58,140 nucleotides of DNA. Origin: Balneolaceae bacterium (GTDB lineage Bacteria > Bacteroidota > Rhodothermia > Balneolales > Balneolaceae). The number at the start of each line of letters is the position of its first letter. The stretch's first letter is position 1. The notes beneath the pieces are model-generated. The model ran no database searches. It had not been told where the DNA came from and saw only the letters and a list, made by a program, of their open reading frames with translations. The DNA is taken from assembly GCA_007134695.1 (NCBI GenBank), contig SLKI01000048.1, positions 58,878 to 117,017 of the forward strand. The letters are read 5' to 3'. The position numbers and the translations under genes are program-made. This document shows, in pieces, positions 18,937-28,436 of the stretch.

Positions 18937-19773
18937 CTATTCTTTTATAAAGTGAAAGATTCCCCAGCACAAGTAACCGTTCCCGGCTCCGTCAATCCAG
19001 TGTTGAAGTCCTTTCTTCATGTTATTTATATACTCTTCACTTACTTTAGTTCGAAGTTCTTCTTCATTTTCGTTGGTTTCGCGCAAAACGGCCGAATAGT
19101 GGCGTTTCATATGAATCGTCAGTTCTTCAAAATCGATCTCTTTCAGTCCGGCATTTTTTGCAGTCTTACGATAAAAGGATGGAGAAGCCATACTTTCGAG
19201 ATGAATTCGATCAAGAATCGGCTGAAGTACCCCTTCAGGACAGTTATCTGCCTGCATCGGGTCAGTAAAAACAAAATGCCCGCCGGGCTTCAAAATTCTT
19301 GCCGCTTCCGAAATCACCTGACTTCTGGCCGGGCTGTGCAGAAAAGAATCCTGGGACCATACCAGATCAAATACACTCTCATCGTATGGCAACTCTTCAA
19401 AGTTTCCATCTACCACTTCGATCAGGTTATCGAGTCCCTGTTTTCTGTTCAATTCACGGGCACGGCGGTTTTCAACTTCACTCAGATTTAAAGCAACGAC
19501 CTGGCATCCATATTGATCCGCCATATACCTTGCAGACCCGCCGTATCCGGATCCCAGATCGATCACTTTCTGCTCCGGGGTTGGCTCACCCGTATGTTCG
19601 ATCATTTTCTTCTGGGTTCTCAGACTCGCTTCAGAAATCGGATCATCTTCCCGGGGATAAATTCCGATGTGGATATCTTCACCACCCCAGATCGTAGAAT
19701 AGAACAGATCGGCATCTTCACTGTTGTAATATTCTCTTGCGATTTCAACTGCTTCAAAATTGGATTCACTCAT
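18937..19773 (-). CDS. sdmt: Sarcosine/dimethylglycine N-methyltransferase
   Basis: SDMT uses SAM to convert sarcosine to dimethylglycine and then to glycine betaine. The 278-residue sequence closely follows the halophile enzyme as I remember it from Ectothiorhodospira: EYYNSEDADLFYSTIWGGED near the N-terminus, SAM motif I VIDLGSGYGGSARY at about 70-83, VWSQDSFLHSPAR, FTDPMQADNCPEGV and the C-terminal GYLCWGIFHF. These are specific to SDMT and not shared with generic methyltransferases. It lies 49 bases after gsmt on the same strand. The pair gives de novo betaine from glycine, a trait of halophiles. Confidence 0.95.
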   Translation of the reverse strand: MSESNFEAVEIAREYYNSEDADLFYSTIWGGEDIHIGIYPREDDPISEASLRTQKKMIEHTGEPTPEQKVIDLGSGYGGSARYMADQYGCQVVALNLSEVENRRARELNRKQGLDNLIEVVDGNFEELPYDESVFDLVWSQDSFLHSPARSQVISEAARILKPGGHFVFTDPMQADNCPEGVLQPILDRIHLESMASPSFYRKTAKNAGLKEIDFEELTIHMKRHYSAVLRETNENEEELRTKVSEEYINNMKKGLQHWIDGAGNGYLCWGIFHFIKE

Positions 19774-19822
19774 AACGGATCAGATTAAACTTTCTCAAAT
19801 TGATGTTTCAAACTGTTTTTTT

Positions 19823-20632
19823 TCAACCATCATTCTGCTGCTGGTACTCTTTTTCCGCAACATGGATAAAGAAATCCGGCTCTTCGGTTCGAAATGTCTC
19901 CTGAAAATCTCCGTATGTAAAAATATTCTGGAAACCCACCTCCTTCATCAATCTTCTTGAATAGTCTCTTCGAAGCGGATACATGTTGAGATGATAAGTG
20001 GAGTCATCCTGAAATCGATACTGAAATCTGGCCAGCCCTTCATCAACATGTTCCGGTTGAACCTCTACATCTTCTCCGCAATAGTAAAATTTATGCTTGC
20101 TCGAATAGCCCGAATCAAGTATCGTATCATAATTTCTCTGATCAAGGATCAGCAGGCCGTCGTGATGAAGCGCTGAATAAAATTCTGCCAATGCTTTTCT
20201 GCGGTCATTCTCCGAGAAAAGATGAGTGAAGGAATTTCCGAGACAGATCACTGCATCAAACTTTTCATGAATATCCTTGTTGAGCCACCGCCAGTCAACC
20301 TGTACAGTTCTCAGAATCTGCCCCTGGCTTTTCGCATTCTCAAATGCACGGTAAAGCATTTCCGGGCTGCCATCGGCACTCACCACATCAAAACCGGCCT
20401 CAAGGAGCCTTACCGAATGGTATCCTGTACCGGTAGCTACATCCAGAACTTTTTTAACTCCGTTCTCCTTTAAAACATCCATGAAAAAATTACCCTCTCC
20501 TTCGGCTCTCTTGTTCCAGTTGATCAGATCGTCCCACTTCTCGACGAACTGCCGGATATACTCTTCCTGATAGTGATCACTTTCTCGAATCGCGGTCGGG
20601 TCTTCACCATACTTCTGTTTGGTAGACTTCAT
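19823..20632 (-). CDS. gsmt: Glycine/sarcosine N-methyltransferase
   Basis: GSMT performs the first two methylations, glycine to sarcosine to dimethylglycine, at the expense of SAM. The 269-residue protein shows the diagnostic stretches of halophile GSMT: YGEDPTAIRESDHYQEEY, WDDLINWNKRAEGEG, motif I VLDVATGTGYHS at 62-72, VQVDWRWLNKDIH, CLGNSFTHLFSENDRRK and PDFFIHVAEKEY. It is the first gene of the minus-strand unit gsmt, sdmt, MTHFR-like. The ATG at 20632 is the only good start. Regulation is probably by salt, but I cannot identify an osmotic promoter element in the 600 bases upstream. Confidence 0.96.
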   Translation of the reverse strand: MKSTKQKYGEDPTAIRESDHYQEEYIRQFVEKWDDLINWNKRAEGEGNFFMDVLKENGVKKVLDVATGTGYHSVRLLEAGFDVVSADGSPEMLYRAFENAKSQGQILRTVQVDWRWLNKDIHEKFDAVICLGNSFTHLFSENDRRKALAEFYSALHHDGLLILDQRNYDTILDSGYSSKHKFYYCGEDVEVQPEHVDEGLARFQYRFQDDSTYHLNMYPLRRDYSRRLMKEVGFQNIFTYGDFQETFRTEEPDFFIHVAEKEYQQQNDG

Positions 20633-21232
20633 GAGAAAAACTGTTGAAATTGAGCGATTTCAGTTATGAACGACGAAACACAGAGGCAACTCCTTCTGTT
20701 CGACGTATTACGGCATGGTTCTGTAATTTCTTTGCCCGGCTTCTCCTATTGAGAAGGTACCCGTTCATCAGGCCCCTTGTTTTACACCATACCGAGTTTG
20801 TGTTTCCGGGCTGGCAAGCTGTGGTCCAAAATTCATATTGGAGTACTCTTGCCTTATGGCAGTAGCAAACTATACATAGAAATGCACTTAATCAAAAAGA
20901 ATCCGAGACAAAAAAATGGAAGCAGTCAGGGACATTTTTTTATCCTGAATTCCAAAAAAAAATCCTGAAAATCCTTCTCTTCTCAACACTTCAATCGGAC
21001 CAAACCTGCAAACATTCCAGGCAGGATGAAACTGAATGTAAAATCCCAGGCATCGGGAGCTCACTACTAAAAATAGCGTTCAACACCCCGAAATTCCTCT
21101 CAACCTGTTGATGCGGAACGGATAAGGTTGTCGGATGTGTTCTGATTTTATAAACCCTGTTACTCTTTAATCTCAAAAGCTGTAATTTAAACGGAGAGAT
21201 CCGGTTAACTTGAAAACAAAAAAACCAGGACT
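20633..21232. other. Divergent promoter region between gsmt and the OmpA gene
   Basis: Six hundred bases without a convincing gene. The stretch 20880-20990 is AT-rich, with two ATCCTGAA words around an A tract and a small hairpin (TCAGG...CCTGA around 20925-20947). Short open frames here have unnatural composition and no start context. It must contain the promoters for betaine synthesis (minus) and ompA (plus). Confidence 0.5.
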
Positions 21233-22459
21233 ATGAAAACTGCATCTCACAGCCTACTCTCATTATTAATACTACTTGTTACAATTGGGTTAACCACAGA
21301 TGCCAATGCACAACAATCTGATTCAGAAGAAGAATTTCGCAGATTCAGCGTCTCTGTTCAGGGGGGGATAACCCTGAAGAATGACCACAGCGGGTTGCAA
21401 TTTTTTCGTAGCGATTTGAATCGAAGTACTCTTCGGACTTCCAATTTCGGTGGCGCTCTGGAATATGCACTGAAACCGTACTGGACGACCGGTCTCATGT
21501 ATGGATACAACACATTGGAGGGAGATCAAGACCCCTTTGATACGACAATCCATTCGATAGGGATTAAAAACCATTTTAATCTGAACCGGCTCTATGCACA
21601 CCATCGCATGGTGGATCTCATCAACCCCTACCTGACTTTTGCCTTTGGATACGACTTCTTTGATTACGAATCCCCCAATGTCCAGTTTGACGAAAGTGAA
21701 TCGTTCCTCAATTTTGGGGTCGGTGTCGGATTCTTCCTTACGGAGAGCCTCGAGTTTTTCACCCAGATGGATTACCATATCGGTTCAAACCAGTTCGATA
21801 ACAAGCGTGAGAACTACTACCGAAGTCTGCTAACCAAGCCTTCAGCGGGTATAAGAATCCACTTCGGACGTGAAGGTACACAGAGGCTCTCCTCCGCACC
21901 GCCGAGACACCGTGTACCCGTTTCCATCCAGGAGGATCTGGAACAAGCCCGGCAGCAGCTACGAGACGCTGAACAGCGGGCCGACCGTTATCGCGATGAA
22001 ACTGAACGACTCGAGCGACAGAAAGAGGAGCAACAACAAGAATATGAAGCTCGAATCCGAGATCTGGAAGATTGCTGCCGCGAGCTGGACGAACTGCGCC
22101 AACAGTTGGCCGAAGCTGAGCTGGAAGGTGTCCTGGCCGGAGTCAATTTTGAATTTGACAGCTCTACACTACTTCCCGATGCAATGCCGATCCTGGATAA
22201 TGCGATCGAATTACTGCATGCCCACCCGGGAGTTCGGATCGAAATTGAGGGCCACACCTGCAATATTGGAACTGCCGATTACAATCTCGGACTTTCTGAG
22301 CGCCGTGCAGAATCGGTTAAGCAGTATTTGATTGATCAGGGAATCGACGAAAATCGGATCCAGGCTGTCGGTTACGGGGAATCTCAGCCTGTTGCATCGA
22401 ACGATACGGCAACGGGCAGAACCATGAACCGGCGAGTTGCGATCGTGGTTCTCGATTGA
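21233..22459 (+). CDS. OmpA-family outer membrane protein
   Basis: The protein has a Sec signal peptide (MKTASHSLLSLLILLVTIGL, cut near ANAQQ). Then comes a beta-barrel domain of about 190 residues with alternating aromatic strands (YWTTGLMYGYN, LTFAFGYDFFDY, FLNFGVGVGFFL). A charged coiled coil spans about 230-295. The peptidoglycan-binding OmpA domain ends the protein, with FEFDSSTLLPDAMPIL, IEGHTCNIGTADYN, LSERRAESVKQYL and GYGESQPVASN; the conserved Asp and Arg contacts to diaminopimelate lie in this domain. It anchors the outer membrane to the wall. It is divergent from the betaine operon. Confidence 0.93.
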   Translation: MKTASHSLLSLLILLVTIGLTTDANAQQSDSEEEFRRFSVSVQGGITLKNDHSGLQFFRSDLNRSTLRTSNFGGALEYALKPYWTTGLMYGYNTLEGDQDPFDTTIHSIGIKNHFNLNRLYAHHRMVDLINPYLTFAFGYDFFDYESPNVQFDESESFLNFGVGVGFFLTESLEFFTQMDYHIGSNQFDNKRENYYRSLLTKPSAGIRIHFGREGTQRLSSAPPRHRVPVSIQEDLEQARQQLRDAEQRADRYRDETERLERQKEEQQQEYEARIRDLEDCCRELDELRQQLAEAELEGVLAGVNFEFDSSTLLPDAMPILDNAIELLHAHPGVRIEIEGHTCNIGTADYNLGLSERRAESVKQYLIDQGIDENRIQAVGYGESQPVASNDTATGRTMNRRVAIVVLD

Positions 22460-22583
22460 GAATCGTTCAGATCCTGAACAACTGAAAAGATCTTGCTAAC
22501 GGCAGCCGGGGTGGATGGAACATCTGTAAACTGTCCATTCCGATTGCCGATCCGGCGGGCACTATCCGTATGCCTGAGCTGAG

Positions 22584-24758
22584 TTATCCCTCTTCATGTT
22601 CAGCAACCTTGTCGTAATCAAATTTCAGCTCAAATTGTGCCCCTTCATCCGTATTCCTGATCTGAAAATCTGCTTCGAGCTGTTTGGCCAACGTATGAAT
22701 CAAGGTCATTCCCAGAGATTGTGATTTTTTCTCGCGATAGTTATCCGGCAGCCCGACTCCATTGTCGGCAACTTCGAACCGCAAACGTTGGTTTCCGACA
22801 CTTTCAAAGCGAATCGTGATACAATCTTTATCCGGCTTCCTGGAGCTCTCCGGCTGTCGGTCGAATGCGTGTTTTAATGCGTTGGTCACCAGTTCGTTCA
22901 ATAATAAACCGCAGGGAATAGCCTGTGTTATGGTCAGAGGCACCGGGTCGGCCTGAATGTCAAAGTCTACAGGACGGCTTTTAGGTATGTGAGAGGCGGA
23001 GATCTCCTTGATCAATTGCTGTATATACGTATCGAACTGGATTCTGGAGAGGTTTTCACTCTGATAAAGTTTCTCGTGAATCAACGCCATGGAATTGATA
23101 CGAGCCTGACTATCCTTTAATGCCTTCTGTGTGCTCAAATCCTCTGTATTGTAAACTTGCAATTCCAGCAATCCGGTAATGACCGCTAAATTGTTTTTCA
23201 CCCTGTGATGAATTTCAGAAAGCAGTACTTCCTTCTCCTTCAATGAACGACGCACTTTCTCTTCGGCTCGTTTTCGATCGGATATATCTACATAGATACC
23301 ATAAATAGCGATCGTTTTCCCTTCCACAACGACGGGCACACCATAGATCAATACATCGATCTCCTCCCCGTCGCTTCTCTTTCTGCGGGTACTCACTTCA
23401 AATACCTCATGACTCCGGGTCAGCTGAAATGCCTCATCCTCTTTGCCGTCCGGGACAATCACTTTGTCGATGTCCAGTCCGATAATCTCATCCTGATTGA
23501 TTGAGAATAACTCTTCAAAACCTTTATTCACCATCTTGACTTCATGGTGTTCATCCAGCAGAGCGATTCCGATCGGTGCATTCATAAAGAGTTGTCTGAG
23601 CAGCTCTTCACTCTCTTTGATCTGTTCCTGCCTGTAAAACTGTTCCGAGTTGTCCCGGGCGATAGCGATGACAACTTTTTCGCCGAAATAGTATCCGGGA
23701 TTCAGGTGTACCTCTTTGGGAAAGATCTCGCCGTTCTTTCGCTTACCCCACCACTCAAACCTTTGAGGCTCACCATCCAGTGCTTTATTAAACTTGTTCA
23801 TGGTATCGTCGAGATCCACCTTGCCGGGCGCGGCCAGCAATTCCGGGTCTTTACCGATCATCTCACTTTTATCAAATCCGTACAGATTGGCAGCACCATC
23901 ATTCACTTCCAGAAACTTACCCTCCTTATCCTGTATATATATCGCATCTCCTATTGAATCGAACAGCGCTTTATAACTCTCCAGAGACATCTTGAAATTT
24001 TCAATCGCCTCATTGTGTTTCGACTCATCAATGATGACTCCGACAGTCGCAGAATTTTCCTCCGAGAGTCGGACACGTGTTCCAAAAAGGTGAAGATGAA
24101 GAGGCTGATCCCACCTGTCCAAAGCTTTGACATTGATCTCAAATGAGTTGAGTGCCTCTTCGTGCCAGCGCCGTTCCAGCTCCTGGATTTCGTTTCGCTG
24201 ATCCGGGTGTACCAGTTCGATCGGAGATACATTCTTGATCAGTTCCGGCTCTTCGTAGCCCAAAATTTCACAGAAACGTGAGCTGACATATCGAAACGAC
24301 ATATTTTGGATCACATAAATGCCAAAAAGTGACGTATCACCAAGAAGCCGGAGATTGTCGACAGTACGATTAATGAGCAGATCATCCAGATGATCCCCGT
24401 TCAATGGGTGAACAATAATCAGCCGAAGAATCTTATCGTCTTCATATATCCATTGTGAGGTTAAGCGGACCGATCGCACAAACCCCGATTTACCCTGCAT
24501 CGTCCAGATATTTTGCAGATGTAGATCCTCCTCCGAAATTCCTCTCCTGTTTCCATTCTCTTCTTCGGTATCCGGCCGAATCACGATATCCGACAAAGAT
24601 TTGCCGATCAACTCCTCTCTGGTCATCTCACACCCTCTCAGTGCTGCATCATTTGCATCGACAATTTGAAGAGTGTTCGTTTTGCACACCAACATTTCAC
24701 AGGATGAGAGAATTGTTGGTTTTGATGTGCCGGACATAAAGGACATATCGGATTTCAT
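22584..24758 (-). CDS. Multi-PAS sensor histidine kinase (HisKA_2 type)
   Basis: This 724-residue protein contains about four PAS domains: roughly 15-115, 130-250, 260-385 (with DAIYIQDKEGKFLEVND) and 385-500 (with APIGIALLDEHHEVKMVN). The kinase belongs to the HisKA_2 class, with the phospho-acceptor in LLSEIHHRVKNNLAVI, followed by an HATPase domain (LNELVTNALKHAF, VADNGVGLPD, LGMTLIHTLAKQL). No membrane segment is visible, so it is probably cytosolic and senses redox, light or a small ligand through PAS. No response regulator is adjacent. HisKA_2 kinases often control general stress responses, which is only suggestive here. Confidence 0.9.
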   Translation of the reverse strand: MKSDMSFMSGTSKPTILSSCEMLVCKTNTLQIVDANDAALRGCEMTREELIGKSLSDIVIRPDTEEENGNRRGISEEDLHLQNIWTMQGKSGFVRSVRLTSQWIYEDDKILRLIIVHPLNGDHLDDLLINRTVDNLRLLGDTSLFGIYVIQNMSFRYVSSRFCEILGYEEPELIKNVSPIELVHPDQRNEIQELERRWHEEALNSFEINVKALDRWDQPLHLHLFGTRVRLSEENSATVGVIIDESKHNEAIENFKMSLESYKALFDSIGDAIYIQDKEGKFLEVNDGAANLYGFDKSEMIGKDPELLAAPGKVDLDDTMNKFNKALDGEPQRFEWWGKRKNGEIFPKEVHLNPGYYFGEKVVIAIARDNSEQFYRQEQIKESEELLRQLFMNAPIGIALLDEHHEVKMVNKGFEELFSINQDEIIGLDIDKVIVPDGKEDEAFQLTRSHEVFEVSTRRKRSDGEEIDVLIYGVPVVVEGKTIAIYGIYVDISDRKRAEEKVRRSLKEKEVLLSEIHHRVKNNLAVITGLLELQVYNTEDLSTQKALKDSQARINSMALIHEKLYQSENLSRIQFDTYIQQLIKEISASHIPKSRPVDFDIQADPVPLTITQAIPCGLLLNELVTNALKHAFDRQPESSRKPDKDCITIRFESVGNQRLRFEVADNGVGLPDNYREKKSQSLGMTLIHTLAKQLEADFQIRNTDEGAQFELKFDYDKVAEHEEG

Positions 24759-25150
24759 CTCAAAATATTTTACGCATCAGCCACTACCCCAACTTTTTTT
24801 AAGAAGCTGTAATCTAATAAAGATCATATTCTTACACTAATACTGTTAAAATTCACTGGTTCCGTGAAAAATGACAGTCAATCCTATTCGAAATTATGAA
24901 GCCTTTTTCGAAATTATGAAGCCTTTCAGCCGCTTCAACACACCGGTATTCCGCTCGACTTTTACAAATTAAGCCAAAGAGTTTTCCAAAGGAAGCTGCG
25001 CAACAAGATAGACTATAATCTGTTATCGGATAAATAAAATGAAAGTTTACCAATATTTGTGCTTTTCTTATTTTCAAGGGAAGAAATTTCAACCGAACCA
25101 TCTATTTAGTTGAATAGAACTGAAGATTCACACCTTTCCAAAACCAATCA
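24759..25150. other. Intergenic region upstream of thrS
   Basis: About 390 AT-rich bases that must hold the promoters of thrS (plus) and the PAS kinase (minus). It contains a perfect 20-bp tandem duplication (24887-24926). I see no T-box or other recognisable leader fold. Confidence 0.5.
24887..24926. repeat. Perfect 20-bp tandem duplication
   Basis: The unit TTCGAAATTATGAAGCCTTT occurs at 24887-24906 and again at 24907-24926 without a gap or mismatch. It lies about 225 bases upstream of thrS. Perfect identity suggests a recent slippage or duplication. Confidence 0.92.
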
Positions 25151-27112
25151 ATGTCCAGCGAACAGATCACGCTGACCTTACCGGACGGCTCCGATAAAAC
25201 AATTAATAAAGAGATTACCGGACGCGAAGTAGCTGAATCGATCTCCGCGGGTCTGGCTCGTGAAGCCTTGAGTATCACCGTCAACGGAGAGATCAGGGAC
25301 CTGGACAGGCCGATCACTCAAGACGCTGAAATCCGGATCAATACCTGGGACTCCGAAGATGGGCGCTACACTTTCTGGCACTCTTCGGCTCACTTGCTGG
25401 CCGAGGCTGTTCAGGAACTCTATCCCGATGCAAAATTTGGTATCGGCCCGCCGATTGAAAACGGTTTTTATTACGATATTGATTTCGGGAACCACTCTGT
25501 TTCACCGTCAGACCTGTCAAAAATAGAGGAGAAGATTCTCGAGCTTGCCAGGCGGAAAGTATCCTTTGACCGCATCGAGGTAAGCAAAAAGGAGGCTCTT
25601 GCCCACTACCGGGATGTTGACAATGAGTATAAACTCGAACTGATCAATGAGCTGGAAGATGGTGAGATCACATTTTACAAGCAGGGCAATTTCACCGATT
25701 TGTGCCGCGGCCCACATATTCCGAATACAGGTATCATTAAAGCCGTTAAATTAACCACCCTTGCGGGTGCTTACTGGCGTGGAGATGTTAAAAGTAAACA
25801 ACTGACCCGGATATACGGAATCTCGTTTCCGAAGAAGAAGCTGCTCGACAAATATCTGCACCAGCTCGAAGAGGCGAAAAAAAGAGATCATAAAAAACTT
25901 GGGCCGCAGCTGGGTATTTACATGATCGACCCCGAACTGGTCGGAAGCGGCCTCCCGCTCTGGCTGCCGAACGGTACGGTTTTGAGAAGGGAACTGGAAA
26001 AATTTATGAGGGATGAGCAGATCAGGCGAGGTTACAAAGAGGTAATTACCCCTCATATTGCAAAAATCGATCTTTACAAGATCTCCGGACACTATCCATA
26101 TTATAAAGATTCTCAATTTAACCCGATCGAAGTGGATGACGAGGAGTATCTGCTCAAACCGATGAACTGTCCGCATCATCACAGAATTTATTCCAGCGAG
26201 CTTCGAAGCTATCGGGACTTGCCACTGCGGTTGGCGGAGTTTGGTCCGGTCTATCGATACGAGCAGTCAGGCGAACTTCACGGACTGACTCGGGTTCGGC
26301 ATTTCACCCAGGACGATGCCCATATCTATTGCACGCATGACCAACTCAAACAGGAGATTAAAAACACGATCGGGCTGACCCAGGTCGTCTTTGAAACTTT
26401 CGGTATGGAGGTCGAGATCCGCCTATCCTACCGAGACGACAACGATGAAAAATATGGAGGCGAAACTGAATACTGGCAGAGAGCTCAGAAAGAGATCCGG
26501 GAAGCTTCGGACGAAATGGGACTTCAATATACGATTGCCGAGGGTGAGGCGAGTTTTTATGGGCCCAAAATCGATTTTATGATTCGGGATTCGATCGGTC
26601 GCACCTGGCAAATCGGCACTGTTCAGGTAGATTATGTGATGCCGGAGCGGTTTGACCTGACCTATGTCGGGGCCGACAATGACCGACACCGCCCTGTGAT
26701 TATTCATCGGGCTCCTTTCGGTTCGATGGAACGTTTCACAGGTATATTGATTGAACACTTTGCCGGTGATTTCCCGCTCTGGCTCGCCCCGCTTCAAATG
26801 AAACTGATACCGATTTCAGACGCTCATCTCCCCTATACAAACTTCTGTGCGAAGAAGTTGCAAGAGCGGGGTGTACGGCTTGAAGTTGACAGCCGAAGTG
26901 AAAAGGTGGGTGCAAAAATTCGGGATGCAGAAAACGCCAAAGTGCCCTATATGCTGATCCTCGGTGAAAAAGAGGAGTCCGACGGAACGGTCTCGGTTAG
27001 GCGGCACAAGCATGGCGATATCGGAACGTTTTCTTTGAATGATTTCATTACTAAAATTGAAGAAGAGGTAGCCGGAAAATTGTTACCTTCACAAGTTGAA
27101 TTAAACTCATAA
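25151..27112 (+). CDS. thrS: Threonyl-tRNA synthetase
   Basis: ThrS charges tRNA-Thr. Domains in order: TGS (residues 1-65, LTLPDGSDKTIN), the second additional domain used in editing (HSSAHLLAEAVQELYPDAKFGIGPP, with the HxxxH site), the class II core, and the anticodon-binding domain. Core motifs include MNCPHHH with the zinc Cys, YRYEQSGELHGLTRVRHFTQDDAH (motif 2 area) and IIHRAPFGSMERF (motif 3). At 653 residues it is full length. It leads the translation cluster thrS-infC-rpmI-rplT-pheS-pheT; infC begins within 20 bases of its stop, so the two are probably co-transcribed. Confidence 0.97.
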   Translation: MSSEQITLTLPDGSDKTINKEITGREVAESISAGLAREALSITVNGEIRDLDRPITQDAEIRINTWDSEDGRYTFWHSSAHLLAEAVQELYPDAKFGIGPPIENGFYYDIDFGNHSVSPSDLSKIEEKILELARRKVSFDRIEVSKKEALAHYRDVDNEYKLELINELEDGEITFYKQGNFTDLCRGPHIPNTGIIKAVKLTTLAGAYWRGDVKSKQLTRIYGISFPKKKLLDKYLHQLEEAKKRDHKKLGPQLGIYMIDPELVGSGLPLWLPNGTVLRRELEKFMRDEQIRRGYKEVITPHIAKIDLYKISGHYPYYKDSQFNPIEVDDEEYLLKPMNCPHHHRIYSSELRSYRDLPLRLAEFGPVYRYEQSGELHGLTRVRHFTQDDAHIYCTHDQLKQEIKNTIGLTQVVFETFGMEVEIRLSYRDDNDEKYGGETEYWQRAQKEIREASDEMGLQYTIAEGEASFYGPKIDFMIRDSIGRTWQIGTVQVDYVMPERFDLTYVGADNDRHRPVIIHRAPFGSMERFTGILIEHFAGDFPLWLAPLQMKLIPISDAHLPYTNFCAKKLQERGVRLEVDSRSEKVGAKIRDAENAKVPYMLILGEKEESDGTVSVRRHKHGDIGTFSLNDFITKIEEEVAGKLLPSQVELNS

Positions 27113-27120
27113 CAAACCAC

Positions 27121-27132
27121 GAGGCAACTATC
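27121..27132 (+). promoter_or_regulatory. Ribosome binding site and ATC start of infC
   Basis: GAGG at 27121-27124 is followed five bases later by ATC at 27130. No ATG, GTG or TTG exists in this frame between the thrS stop and residue 58 (GTG 27301), which is well inside the conserved protein. The Shine-Dalgarno spacing therefore decides the ATC start. Confidence 0.75.
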
Positions 27133-27681
27133 GCTAGCAGAAGACCATCCAGACCGCGCCGCAAGCGCGAATCAGACCGACCCAACATCAACAGAGAAAT
27201 CCGGGCCAGAGAGGTACGTGTCATCAAACCCGATGAGGAACATGAAATCGTAGGTATCGACCGGGCCCTGGAGATCGCAACTTCTTTCGACCTCGACCTG
27301 GTGGAGATCGCTCCAAATGCAAAACCACCGGTCTGTAAAGTGATCGACTTCGGTAAATTCATGTATGAAAAGAAGAAGAAGGAGAAAGAAGCCAAAAAGA
27401 AGCAGCATACCATGCAGGTCAAGGAGTTGAGGTTTCGTCCCAATACCGATGACCATGACCTCGAGTTCAAAACTCGCCACGCCAGAGGATTTCTGGAAGA
27501 TGGAGATAAAGTCAAAGCGACTGTTCAATTCAGAGGCAGAGATATGCTCTATACCGAGAAGGGAGAGGAACTCCTCCATAACCTGGCAGATGAACTAAGT
27601 GACATATCACAGATCGAATCCAAACCCACGATGGAAGGACGCCGGATGATCATGATTTTGACCCCTTCCAAAAATTCCTGA
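27130..27681 (+). CDS. infC: Translation initiation factor IF-3 (non-canonical ATC start)
   Basis: IF-3 binds the 30S subunit and rejects non-canonical start codons. Read from ATC at 27130 the protein is 183 residues, the usual IF-3 size. It has a basic N-terminus (ASRRPSRPRRKRES), the N-domain signature NREIRAREVRVI and IDRALEIATSFDLDLVEIAP, then PPVCKVIDFGKFMYE and the C-domain KELRFRPNTDDHD, FLEDGDKVKATVQFRGR. A start at GTG 27301 would delete most of the N-domain. In E. coli infC starts at AUU, and IF-3 thereby represses itself; an AUC start would allow the same loop. The neighbours rpmI and rplT are the standard partners. Confidence 0.93.
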   Translation: MASRRPSRPRRKRESDRPNINREIRAREVRVIKPDEEHEIVGIDRALEIATSFDLDLVEIAPNAKPPVCKVIDFGKFMYEKKKKEKEAKKKQHTMQVKELRFRPNTDDHDLEFKTRHARGFLEDGDKVKATVQFRGRDMLYTEKGEELLHNLADELSDISQIESKPTMEGRRMIMILTPSKNS

Positions 27682-27744
27682 ACCGTTGTTATCCTCTCCA
27701 ATAACGCTTATCTTTGGAGTCTTTAAAAAAATCGATTTTGAGCT

Positions 27745-27945
27745 ATGCCAAAAATGAAAACCAACAGTGGCGCCAAAAAACGCTTCAAGGTTACCGGGAC
27801 CGGTAAGATTAAAAGAAAGAAAGCGTATAAAAGCCACATTCTGACCAAGAAGTCGAGCAAGCGCAAGCGAAAACTCGGTAAAGATACTCTGGTAGATTCG
27901 ACCAACGAGAAAAAGATTAAAAAATTGATCCCGTATGAATTTTAA
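27745..27945 (+). CDS. rpmI: 50S ribosomal protein L35
   Basis: The protein has 66 residues, and its N-terminus [31 protein letters not shown] is the L35 signature. It is strongly basic and binds 23S rRNA. It sits 63 bases after infC and before rplT, the universal infC-rpmI-rplT order. Confidence 0.97.
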   Translation: MPKMKTNSGAKKRFKVTGTGKIKRKKAYKSHILTKKSSKRKRKLGKDTLVDSTNEKKIKKLIPYEF

Positions 27946-28064
27946 TGCGGATCAGCCGGTCAACTCCCGGTATGATACCGGATTTCGGTTCCCTTCCCGG
28001 ATGAGTGCTGCTTCATTGAACTATTTTTTCCGACCAACAAACATAAACTGAAAAACGCAAAAAA

Positions 28065-28412
28065 ATGCCACGATCAAGAAATCTGGTGGCTTCCCGTCGC
28101 CGTCGCCGAAAAATTATCAATCAGGCGAAAGGTTACTGGGGCAAGCGTAAAAATGTATACACAATCGCTAAAAATGCGGTTGAAAAAGGATTATTGTATC
28201 AATACAGGGATCGCAAGACCCGAAAGCGCAATTTTCGGCGTCTCTGGATTACCCGTATCAACGCTGCCGCCCGTCAGAACGGAACTACCTATGCCAAATT
28301 GATTCACGGACTGAAGGAGAATGAAATCGATATCAACCGAAAAATGCTGGCTGATTTAGCAGTTCATGATCCGGAAACCTTCACGGAAATTGTAAAGGCA
28401 GCCGAATCCTGA
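28065..28412 (+). CDS. rplT: 50S ribosomal protein L20
   Basis: A 115-residue L20 with the basic N-terminal extension [32 protein letters not shown] and the globular end with [26 protein letters not shown]20 is an early 50S assembly protein and in several bacteria represses rpmI-rplT by binding the leader mRNA. I see no clear rRNA mimic in the 119 bases before it. A strong terminator follows. Confidence 0.97.
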   Translation: MPRSRNLVASRRRRRKIINQAKGYWGKRKNVYTIAKNAVEKGLLYQYRDRKTRKRNFRRLWITRINAAARQNGTTYAKLIHGLKENEIDINRKMLADLAVHDPETFTEIVKAAES

Positions 28413-28436
28413 ACGATCTCCTTGATAAATCATTCC

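Noticed and set aside
18782-18970. 62-codon frame between sdmt and the MTHFR-like gene
   Set aside because: It overlaps the end of sdmt and has no recognisable feature; probably untranslated operon spacer.
20644-20865. 73-codon open frame between gsmt and ompA
   Set aside because: Composition is unlike a protein, there is no start context and it lies in a divergent promoter region.
27301-27681. A 126-residue IF-3 starting at GTG 27301
   Set aside because: It would remove most of the conserved N-domain, which is present in frame back to ATC 27130.
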